A stretch of 6,519 nucleotides of DNA, taken from the NCBI GenBank assembly GCA_003538615.1, contig DPRT01000129.1:944-7462 (forward strand). The letters run 5' to 3'. The notes beneath the pieces were generated by a model. That model ran no database searches, was not told where the DNA came from, and saw only the letters and a list, made by a program, of their open reading frames with translations. Shown in pieces: positions 1-5,253 of this stretch (its first letter is position 1; every line of letters starts with the position of its first letter). The position numbers and the translations under genes were made by a program. The stretch comes from Holophagaceae bacterium (GTDB taxonomy: Bacteria; Acidobacteriota; Holophagae; Holophagales; Holophagaceae).

Positions 1-15
1 GGCTGTGATGGTTTG

Positions 16-66
16 CCACGGATGAACACGGATGAACACGGATCTGGCCCTCGCCCTCATCCGTGG
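16..66. repeat. 10-bp tandem repeat with an inverted partner (dispersed-repeat type)
   Basis: The unit cacggatgaa occurs at 17-26 and 27-36 and is followed by a partial copy, cacggat, at 37-43, giving about 2.7 copies. An inverted partner, atccgtgg, lies at 59-66. It is complementary to ccacggat (16-23), and its first seven bases pair with cacggat (37-43) across a 15-nt loop. From memory, near-identical tandem stretches followed by an inverted copy occur in intergenic DNA of many environmental bacteria, including Acidobacteriota. I therefore read this as one copy of a dispersed intergenic element and not as a gene-specific operator. It ends about 20 nt before the ribosome binding site of the metallopeptidase gene. 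Confidence 0.6.
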
Positions 67-103
67 CTGACCTCTTCGTTTCCGGAAGGAGTAACCTCGT
101 CTG

Positions 104-475
104 ATGCACCTGTCCGACTTGAGGTTCCGCAGGCTGGTGGAGGAGGCGCTGGCGCTCGTTCCGGGGGAGTTCCGGCCCCACCTGGAGGGCGTGGCGGTGG
201 TCATCGAGGACTGGGCGCCGGACGCGCTGCTGGATGACCTGGGGGTGCCCGAGGACGAGACGCTCTACGGGCTCTACTCGGGGCGGGCGCTGACGGAGGG
301 GCCCGCCAGTTCCGGCGATCTGCCGCCCCGCATCACCATCTACCGGGGGCCGCTGCTGGAGGACTGCGCGGACGAGGACGACCTGCGCGAGGAGATCGCC
401 ACCACGGTCATCCACGAGATCGCCCACCACTTCGGCATCGGCGAGGCGCGGCTGGAGGAGCTGGGCTGGGGCTAG
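104..475 (+). CDS. Small zincin-type metallopeptidase family protein (DUF1025/Zincin_1-like)
   Basis: This 123-residue protein has a zinc-protease signature at its C-terminus. H104, E105 and H108 form HExxH, followed by G111 and E114, so the pattern is HExxHxxGxxE. The usual family pattern ends in Asp or Glu as the possible third ligand. The segment before it, around residues 75-103 (ITIYRGPLLE and then an acidic helix), also matches the small 'metallopeptidase family protein' group, whose members are about 110-140 residues long. Members have a compact zincin fold with a minimal active site, and the substrate is generally unknown. There is no signal peptide or membrane segment, so it should be cytoplasmic. 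The ATG at 104 is preceded by AAGGAG at 86-91, a rather long 12-nt spacing; an in-frame TAA at 92-94 rules out an earlier start. The stop codon lies 9 nt before the histidine kinase start, suggesting co-transcription. The family is fairly sure, but protease activity is inferred from the motif only. Confidence 0.88.
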   Translation: MHLSDLRFRRLVEEALALVPGEFRPHLEGVAVVIEDWAPDALLDDLGVPEDETLYGLYSGRALTEGPASSGDLPPRITIYRGPLLEDCADEDDLREEIATTVIHEIAHHFGIGEARLEELGWG

Positions 476-484
476 AATTCACGC

Positions 485-2362
485 ATGGAAGCGGGCTGGC
501 CGAAGGGGGGCTGTCTGCTTTGGATGGGAGATCACCTGGATCCTGCACCCGCCGCTCCTCCGGTCCCGGGCCTGACCGCTCCGCGGAAGCGGCGCGGCGT
601 GGGGTCCTGGCTGGCCCCCTGGATGGCCTTGGCGGTGCTGGCGGGCACCCTGGGGATCACCTTCAGGGTCTGGACGCAGGCGCGGACCAGCGCCCGGCAG
701 GAGATAAGGGCCTATTTCGATTTCCGCGCCCGCGATGCGCTTTCCCGCATGACCCAGCGCCTGGCCACCTATGAGCAGGTGCTGCGCGGGGTGCGGGGGC
801 TCATCTACGCCAGCGACCGGGTGAGCCGCCGCGAGTTTTCCGCCTATGTGGCCAGCCTGCGCCTGGAAGAGCATCACCCCGGCATCCAGGGGCTGGGCTA
901 TGCGGCGCTGGTCCCGCGGGCCAAGGCCGGGCAGCATGTGGAGGGCATCCGCCGGGAGGGCTTCCCCGGCTACACCCTGTGGCCCGCGGGGGACCGGGAT
1001 CCGCTCTCCGCCATCATCTACCTGGAGCCCTTCTCGGGGCGGAACCTGCGGGCCTTCGGCTACGACATGTTCTCGGAACCGGTGCGGCGCGAGGCCATGG
1101 CCCGGGCCTGGCAGACGGGGGCCACGGCCCTGTCGGCCAAGGTGACGCTGGTGCAGGAGACGGGACAGGACGTGCAGTCGGGGTTCCTGATGTACCTCCC
1201 GGTCTACGCGAAGGGCGGAGAGCCCGGGCGGAACCTGGAGGGGTGGGTGTACGTCCCCTTCCGCATGGCCGACTTCATGGCGGATGTGCTGGGGGAGCGG
1301 GCCGGGGACCTGGATATCGAGATCTATGACGGGGACGTCCCGGGCCCGGACACCCTGATGTACGACCGGGATCCCGGCCATGCCAGCCTGCTGCCGCCGC
1401 CGGGGCTGGGGTCGCGGCAGGCCCTGGTGTTCGGGGGCCATCGCTGGACGGTGGCCATCCGCGCCCTGCCCGTGCTGGAAGCCCAGATGCGCCGGGACCG
1501 CTCCATCGAGGTGCTGGTCGTCGGGGGCCTGGGCAGCCTGCTGGCGGCGGTGCTGGTGTGGGCCCTGGTCCAGGGCCGGGAACGGGCCCTGGCCCTGGCT
1601 GAAACGCGGAAGCTCCAGGTGGAGGCGCAGCGCCTGCATCACCAGGGGGCCATCGGGATCCTGGCCAAGGGGCTGGCCCACGACTTCAACAACCTGATGC
1701 AGTCGGTCCTCTCCTGGGTCTACCTGGCGCGCCTGCATGCCGAGCCCGGCGGCAAGGTGGCGCAGGCCCTCGATCACGTGGAGGTGGGCTCGGCCCAGGC
1801 CCGGGAGCTGTCGGAGCGCCTGCACCTTCTGAGCGATGCGCCAGACTTGCTGGACAGCCGGGGCCCCGTGGCGCCGTTGCTCCAGCAGGCCGTGGCCGAA
1901 GCCCTGGCCGGCAGCGAGGTCCAGGCGCGCTTCGAATTGGAGGCCGCCGATGCGGTGGTGCGCTTCCAGGCCACCCAGCTCCAGGCGGTGTTCACCCATG
2001 TGACCGTCAATGCCCGCGAGGCCATGGCGGGACAGGGGAGCCTGGTGGTGTCCCTGCGCCGGCAGACCTTCCCGGAAGGGGAGGAGCTGCCGGTTCCGGC
2101 CCCCGGTTCCTACCTCCACGTGGCCTTCGCGGATGCGGGGCCGGGCATCGATCCGGCCCTGCTGCCGCTGATCTTCGATCCCTATGTCTCCACCAAGCAG
2201 ACCTTCAGCAGGAAGGGGCTGGGGCTGGGGTTGGCCCTGTGCCGCATCGTCGTGCAGCGCCACGGGGGCGCCATCACCGCCGAGTCGCGGCCCGGCGCGG
2301 GAACCACCATCCACCTCTACCTGCCCCTGGCGCCGCGGGAAGGGGCGGCCGGGCAGACTTGA
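485..2362 (+). CDS. CHASE-domain membrane sensor histidine kinase
   Basis: This 625-residue hybrid-free sensor kinase has a basic, proline-rich N-terminal tail (1-40) and a first membrane helix at about 42-60. An extracytoplasmic CHASE domain spans roughly 75-300, with strong family matches such as LRGVRGLIYAS (100-110), HPGIQGLGYA (131-140) and AFGYDMFSEP (190-199). A second membrane helix lies at about 342-362. The cytoplasmic kinase core follows: H-box LAHDFNN with the predicted phosphorylated H399, N-box NAREAM (N509), G1 box DAGPG (550-554), F-box IFDPYVSTK (563-571) and G2 box GLGLGLA (578-584). All ATP-binding motifs look intact, so it should be active. CHASE domains bind small extracellular ligands; the ligand here is unknown. 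No receiver domain is fused and no response regulator lies in the window. The start is uncertain: neither ATG 485 nor ATG 524 (Met14, preceded by AAGGGGGG 13 nt upstream) has a well-placed Shine-Dalgarno. ATG 485 would suit coupling to the metallopeptidase stop 9 nt upstream. Either choice leaves all domains complete. Confidence 0.93.
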   Translation: MEAGWPKGGCLLWMGDHLDPAPAAPPVPGLTAPRKRRGVGSWLAPWMALAVLAGTLGITFRVWTQARTSARQEIRAYFDFRARDALSRMTQRLATYEQVLRGVRGLIYASDRVSRREFSAYVASLRLEEHHPGIQGLGYAALVPRAKAGQHVEGIRREGFPGYTLWPAGDRDPLSAIIYLEPFSGRNLRAFGYDMFSEPVRREAMARAWQTGATALSAKVTLVQETGQDVQSGFLMYLPVYAKGGEPGRNLEGWVYVPFRMADFMADVLGERAGDLDIEIYDGDVPGPDTLMYDRDPGHASLLPPPGLGSRQALVFGGHRWTVAIRALPVLEAQMRRDRSIEVLVVGGLGSLLAAVLVWALVQGRERALALAETRKLQVEAQRLHHQGAIGILAKGLAHDFNNLMQSVLSWVYLARLHAEPGGKVAQALDHVEVGSAQARELSERLHLLSDAPDLLDSRGPVAPLLQQAVAEALAGSEVQARFELEAADAVVRFQATQLQAVFTHVTVNAREAMAGQGSLVVSLRRQTFPEGEELPVPAPGSYLHVAFADAGPGIDPALLPLIFDPYVSTKQTFSRKGLGLGLALCRIVVQRHGGAITAESRPGAGTTIHLYLPLAPREGAAGQT

Positions 2363-2366
2363 CCGG

Positions 2367-2395
2367 CTTATACCCGGGCGGCCCCATCGGATAAT
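2367..2395 (+). promoter_or_regulatory. Weak candidate sigma70-type promoter before the acyltransferase gene
   Basis: A good -10-like hexamer, GATAAT, lies at 2390-2395 in an otherwise G/C-rich 62-nt gap. Exactly 17 nt upstream is CTTATA (2367-2372), which matches only three of six -35 positions. A better -35-like TTGACC at 2359-2364 overlaps the kinase stop codon but is 25 nt away, too far for a standard promoter. If used, transcription would begin near 2402, giving a leader of about 23 nt. It would let the acyltransferase be expressed apart from the kinase. This is pattern matching only. Confidence 0.25.
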
Positions 2396-2424
2396 GGAAG
2401 GCAGGCAGGTCATCGGGGGATCGC

Positions 2425-3312
2425 ATGGTCAAGCGCCTGTGGGCGACGGTCAAGGGCAGCTTCGCCAGTTCAGTGCTGGCGGCCAATGCCGTGACCATCT
2501 TTTCGGGCATGATCCCCTTCGCGCTGGTGAAGCTGGCGCTGCCCTTCGCGGCGGTGCGCCGGGTCCTGGACCGCGTGCTCATGGCTCTGGCCCAGACCTG
2601 GGTGGGGGTGAACGGCGCGTGGATGGCGCTGGTGCAGCGCATGCGCTGGGATGTGCAGGGCCTTGACGGGCTGCGGCGCCGGGGCTGGTACCTGGTGAGC
2701 AGCAACCACCAGAGCTGGGTGGACATCCTGGTGCTGCAGAAGGTCTTCCACCGGCGTGTGCCCTTCCTCAAGTTCTTCCTCAAGCGGCAGCTGCTCTTCG
2801 TGCCGGTCATGGGGCTGGCCTGGTGGGCCCTGGACTTCCCCTTCATGCGCCGCCGCAGCGGCAGCCGCGCCAAGGATCTGGCCACGGCCCGCAAGGCCTG
2901 CGAGAAGTTCCGCCAGGTCCCCACCTCGGTGATGAATTTCCTGGAGGGCACGCGGTTCTGCCCCGCCAAGCAGGCGGCCCAGCAGTCGCCCTACCGCCAC
3001 CTGCTGAAGCCGAAGGTGGGCGGCCTCGCCACGGCGCTGGGCGCCATGGGCGAGCGCTTCGATGCCCTGCTGGACGTCACCATCGTCTACCCCGAGGGCG
3101 TGCCCAGCTTCTGGGACCTGCTGTCGGGCCAGGTGGGCCGGGTGGTGGTGCGCGTCCACGAGCGCGTGATCCCGGCGCATCTGCTGGGCGGCGACTACGA
3201 GGGGGACCCGGTCTTCCGGGCCCGCATGCAGGGCTGGGTGCAGGCGATGTGGGCCGAGAAGGACGCCCGCATCGAGGCGATCCTGCAGCAGGGGGATCCC
3301 GCCCAGGCCTGA
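2425..3312 (+). CDS. Lysophospholipid/1-acylglycerol-3-phosphate acyltransferase family protein (PlsC/YihG-like)
   Basis: This 295-residue acyltransferase of the PlsC/LPLAT superfamily transfers an acyl chain to a lysophospholipid or glycerolipid acceptor at the inner membrane. The catalytic motif NHxxxxD is seen as N94 H95 QSWV D100. The acceptor-binding motif is FLEGTR (172-177, with E174, G175 and R177). The final motif is VTIVYPEG (218-225). The stretch FLKFFLKRQLLFVPVMG (114-130), then a tryptophan-rich segment and FPFMRR (138-143), resembles the YihG/LCLAT1-like branch more than short bacterial PlsC proteins, and the length also fits that branch. A hydrophobic segment at about 17-45 probably anchors the N-terminus in the membrane. 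The ATG at 2425 follows GGGGGA at 2415-2420, a short 4-nt spacing. The gene lies 62 nt after the kinase on the same strand and converges with the minus-strand gene ending at 3404. Superfamily is sure; the exact acceptor lipid cannot be read from the sequence. Confidence 0.92.
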   Translation: MVKRLWATVKGSFASSVLAANAVTIFSGMIPFALVKLALPFAAVRRVLDRVLMALAQTWVGVNGAWMALVQRMRWDVQGLDGLRRRGWYLVSSNHQSWVDILVLQKVFHRRVPFLKFFLKRQLLFVPVMGLAWWALDFPFMRRRSGSRAKDLATARKACEKFRQVPTSVMNFLEGTRFCPAKQAAQQSPYRHLLKPKVGGLATALGAMGERFDALLDVTIVYPEGVPSFWDLLSGQVGRVVVRVHERVIPAHLLGGDYEGDPVFRARMQGWVQAMWAEKDARIEAILQQGDPAQA

Positions 3313-3313
3313 A

Positions 3314-3402
3314 CGCGATCCGGCGGTCGCGTGGCATGACCTCCTCGCCGGATCCTCGCTGCGCCGGCCTGCCCCGCAGGCCGCTCCGCGATCCGGCGGT
3401 CG
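3314..3402. repeat. Three-arm repeat in the convergent spacer (two direct copies, one inverted)
   Basis: The 16-bp sequence cgcgatccggcggtcg occurs exactly at 3314-3329 and 3387-3402. An inverted copy of its core, cgccggatc, lies between them at 3346-3354 and is complementary to gatccggcg at both 3317-3325 and 3390-3398. The middle arm can therefore pair with either outer arm, giving two mutually exclusive hairpins. The first copy can also fold locally, with acgcga (3313-3318) pairing with tcgcgt (3327-3332). The element fills nearly all of the 91 nt between two converging genes, so it may act in termination for both strands or be a REP-like repeat. Confidence 0.65.
3365..3383. terminator. 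Perfect 8-bp GC hairpin between convergent genes, possible bidirectional terminator
   Basis: cggcctgc (3365-3372) pairs perfectly with gcaggccg (3376-3383) around a CCC loop. It sits inside the larger arm pair 3346-3354/3390-3398, forming a nested structure. There is no T-tract on either side, so classical intrinsic termination is not shown. The position 53 nt after the acyltransferase stop and 21 nt beyond the stop of the converging gene fits a role for both transcripts. Confidence 0.45.
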
Positions 3403-3403
3403 G

Positions 3404-5095
3404 TCAAACCAGCAGCAGGGTCCCGAAGGAGGAGCCCATCAGGGGCGGGCGGCCGGGGGTGTGGTCCTCGTAGAGGCTCGCCAGACCCGCATCGGGGTGG
3501 TACTGGCTCTTCGCGGGCAGGGCCAGATCCCGGAAGCAGACCTGGGCGCAGAGGTTGGAGACCAGGGCCGCTTCGTCCCCGGCCTTGATCTGCGCGGTGC
3601 TGAAGGCCCGGGAGACGGCCTTGTGATGGCGCACGCGCTTGCGGATCCGCTGGAAGAGGCCCACGTAGGTCTCCGGGGGCAGGGGCGTGCCCAGGCGGGC
3701 CAGGCGGTCGAGGGTGCTGAAGGCGTGGAGCAGCACCTGGACGGAGACCCGGGTGGGGCCGCCGCTGGCCTCGAAGCGGGCCTGGAGGGCGCCGAAGGCT
3801 TCGAGGACGGCGGGGAGCCGCGCCCGGTTGAAGCCCGCCGCGTGGGCCAGGTGGGCGCCGTAGATCAGGGTGGTGCCGCGGTCGCCCAGGTCGTAGGGGG
3901 CGTTCTGGGCGGCTTCCAGCACGCACTCCAGGGCCTGGCGGATGAAGCGGTCCATGAGGATGCCGGGCGCGAAGTTGCGCACCCGTGCCGCGTGGGCGAG
4001 AACCAGGGCCAGCCGGAAGAACTGGCCGTCCCGGATGCGGAGGTCCTGCAGCAGGTCCGACTGGATCCGCTGGACGGCCTCGAAGAGGCGGATGCGCGGC
4101 TCGATGTGGTCCTCGTCTCCGGCCACGCCGCCGTCCGCCAGGAAGAGGTCCACGGCGTAGGGCAGGCGCCATCCGGAGGCGGCCACGGTGGGGGGCAGCA
4201 GGGGCCGGGTGCGCTGCACCAGGCTGTTGAGGCGCTCGCGGCCGCACCAGAGGTAGGCCCGCTTGGGCTCCTCCCGCGAGGCGCGCAGGAGGCGCACCAG
4301 GACGGCGATCTTCGCGCGGAGGGGGTGGAGGTCGGCGAAGGCGGGGACCCGCTCGAAGGCCTCGAGGAGGTTTTCGTACTCGTTGATGAAGGCGGAGGGG
4401 CGCTCCCCCTGGGCCATGCAGTCCACCAGCAGCGAAAGGAAGCTGGAGGGATCCTCCTTCACGTGCCCCAGGCTGGCCCCCCGGCTGCCGGGGCCCAGGG
4501 AGGACTGGATGGACGCATCGAGCAGCTCCATCACCGGGGCCTCGGGGAGGGCCGACTCCCCGGCGGCTGTGAGGCGGAAGAAGCCCTCGCCCTCCACCTG
4601 GGTGCCCGCGGGAGCCTGCTTCTGGACCTGATCGATCTCCCGGTCCGTATCGGCCAGGCGGTCCAGGCAGTCCCGCCCCTCCACCTGCAGGTAGTCCAGG
4701 ATGCGCTCCAGCTGCGGCGGCACATCTTCGGGAACCTTCACATCCCGCACCTGGAGCCTCAGGATCCCCAGGAGGGCGATGAGCTGGGCGGCGTCCGGAT
4801 CACCGGGGCTGATCCCCGCCGGGGCGCCCTTGGGGAGCAGGCCCCCCAGCCGGGACTTCGGCGCCATGCGCCGCTGCAGCCGCTCGGCGCAGCCCTTGGC
4901 CTCGATGATCTGGCGGTGGGTTTCCTGCAGGGCTTCGTACCGGCCCTCCAGGCTGGCCTGCAGGGGGCGCTCGTCCTTCTGGATGAAGCCCTGGGCGAGG
5001 AGGTCCGCCAGGCCCTCGCGGCCGATGGCCTCCAGGCGCACCGTTTCGGCGGCGGCCAGGATCTTCAGGCGGTCCAGCGAGGTCAGGGTGTCCAT
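3404..5095 (-). CDS. Hypothetical protein of 563 residues, function not recognised
   Basis: I do not recognise this protein. The reading frame is supported by nearly uniform G/C at third codon positions, regular amphipathic helix patterns and balanced composition. Residues 8-80 and 100-160 are charged, helix-rich and probably partly coiled coil, separated by a Gly/Pro-rich linker (82-100). A short stretch at 172-180 (FFRLTAAGE) resembles the end of a winged-helix or similar small domain, but this is weak. Residues 215-525 form an all-helical, Leu/Ala-rich region that could be a helical-repeat scaffold. A soluble tail ends in small and hydrophobic residues (552-563). I see no signal peptide, membrane helix, nucleotide-binding loop or metal motif. 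The ATG at 5095 has only GGAG at 5114-5111 upstream, 15 nt away, so translation initiation may be weak; no other Met occurs before residue 77. A poor promoter candidate on the minus strand is TTGGGA (5174-5169), a 17-nt spacer, then GATGAC (5151-5146). The gene follows serC on the same strand after 158 nt and a strong hairpin, so it is probably a separate transcription unit. Confidence 0.82.
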   Translation of the reverse strand: MDTLTSLDRLKILAAAETVRLEAIGREGLADLLAQGFIQKDERPLQASLEGRYEALQETHRQIIEAKGCAERLQRRMAPKSRLGGLLPKGAPAGISPGDPDAAQLIALLGILRLQVRDVKVPEDVPPQLERILDYLQVEGRDCLDRLADTDREIDQVQKQAPAGTQVEGEGFFRLTAAGESALPEAPVMELLDASIQSSLGPGSRGASLGHVKEDPSSFLSLLVDCMAQGERPSAFINEYENLLEAFERVPAFADLHPLRAKIAVLVRLLRASREEPKRAYLWCGRERLNSLVQRTRPLLPPTVAASGWRLPYAVDLFLADGGVAGDEDHIEPRIRLFEAVQRIQSDLLQDLRIRDGQFFRLALVLAHAARVRNFAPGILMDRFIRQALECVLEAAQNAPYDLGDRGTTLIYGAHLAHAAGFNRARLPAVLEAFGALQARFEASGGPTRVSVQVLLHAFSTLDRLARLGTPLPPETYVGLFQRIRKRVRHHKAVSRAFSTAQIKAGDEAALVSNLCAQVCFRDLALPAKSQYHPDAGLASLYEDHTPGRPPLMGSSFGTLLLV

Positions 5096-5114
5096 GGAGG
5101 GGCGGCAGAGCTCC

Positions 5115-5143
5115 GGGGGCGGGGGGCGTGGTGGGGCGCTGGG
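5115..5143 (+). other. Putative G-quadruplex motif in the leader of the 563-aa gene
   Basis: Four G-runs lie close together on the plus strand: 5115-5119 (5 G), 5121-5126 (6 G), 5133-5136 (4 G) and 5141-5143 (3 G). The separating loops are 1, 6 and 4 nt, which satisfies the usual pattern of four runs of at least three G with loops of 1-7 nt. Because the 563-aa gene is read from the minus strand, the G-rich strand is its template strand and the mRNA leader is C-rich. The motif begins 20 nt upstream of the start codon. Such runs can occur by chance in DNA this G/C-rich, so function is not shown. Confidence 0.45.
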
Positions 5144-5148
5144 ATGTC

Positions 5149-5197
5149 ATCGGCTCCCGGGATGTTTTTCCCAAGAACGGGACGGATCGGCTCCCGG
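5149..5197. repeat. 12-bp direct repeat upstream of the 563-aa gene
   Basis: atcggctcccgg occurs exactly at 5149-5160 and 5186-5197, a 37-bp period. The copy nearer the gene overlaps the spacer and -10-like element of the weak minus-strand promoter candidate (5174-5146). The far copy ends just before the perfect hairpin at 5199. A shorter repeat, gggatgt, also occurs at 5141-5147 and 5159-5165. The arrangement could be a paired operator or debris of a duplication. Confidence 0.5.
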
Positions 5198-5198
5198 C

Positions 5199-5231
5199 GC
5201 GGAAAGGGCGCCGGAATGGCGCCCTTTCCGC
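5199..5231 (-). terminator. Strong hairpin after serC, probable terminator without a U-tract
   Basis: gcggaaagggcgcc (5199-5212) is perfectly complementary to ggcgccctttccgc (5218-5231), a 14-bp stem with a 5-nt loop. It begins 22 nt after the serC stop codon on the minus strand, the expected place for a terminator of the serA-serC transcript. No run of T follows on the minus strand; the next bases are G/C-rich, with only CCGTTCTTGG further down. It may stop or pause RNA polymerase, or protect the 3' end of the mRNA. Confidence 0.6.
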
Positions 5232-5253
5232 TGGAGTGTCCTGCTTGGGAGGA

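Noticed and set aside
13..237. Short plus-strand frame starting in the tandem repeat (begins MPRMNTDEHG)
   Set aside because: The start is simply the translated repeat, and the rest is an out-of-frame reading of the metallopeptidase gene.
2215..2230. Three GGGG runs (ggggct repeated) considered as a G-quadruplex or tandem repeat
   Set aside because: The runs encode the GLGLGL ATP-binding box of the kinase, and there is no fourth run of three or more G close by. The protein constraint explains them.
2323..2346. Inverted repeat gcccct/aggggc at the end of the kinase gene as a terminator
   Set aside because: Only 6 bp with a 12-nt loop, inside the coding region and without a T-tract. It is expected by chance at this GC content.
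479..2413. A 644-codon open frame on the minus strand
   Set aside because: It lies opposite the histidine kinase, whose domain motifs are complete. The predicted protein is rich in Gly, His, Gln, Pro and Arg with no recognisable motif, as expected for an antisense shadow in G/C-rich DNA.
3195..4247. A 350-codon minus-strand frame across the convergent spacer
   Set aside because: It is Pro/Arg/Gly-rich, out of frame with the 563-aa gene, and runs antisense into the end of the acyltransferase.
5146..5174. Minus-strand promoter for the 563-aa gene (TTGGGA, 17 nt, GATGAC)
   Set aside because: Only four and three of six positions match the consensus, too weak to list as its own feature. It is mentioned in the gene entry.
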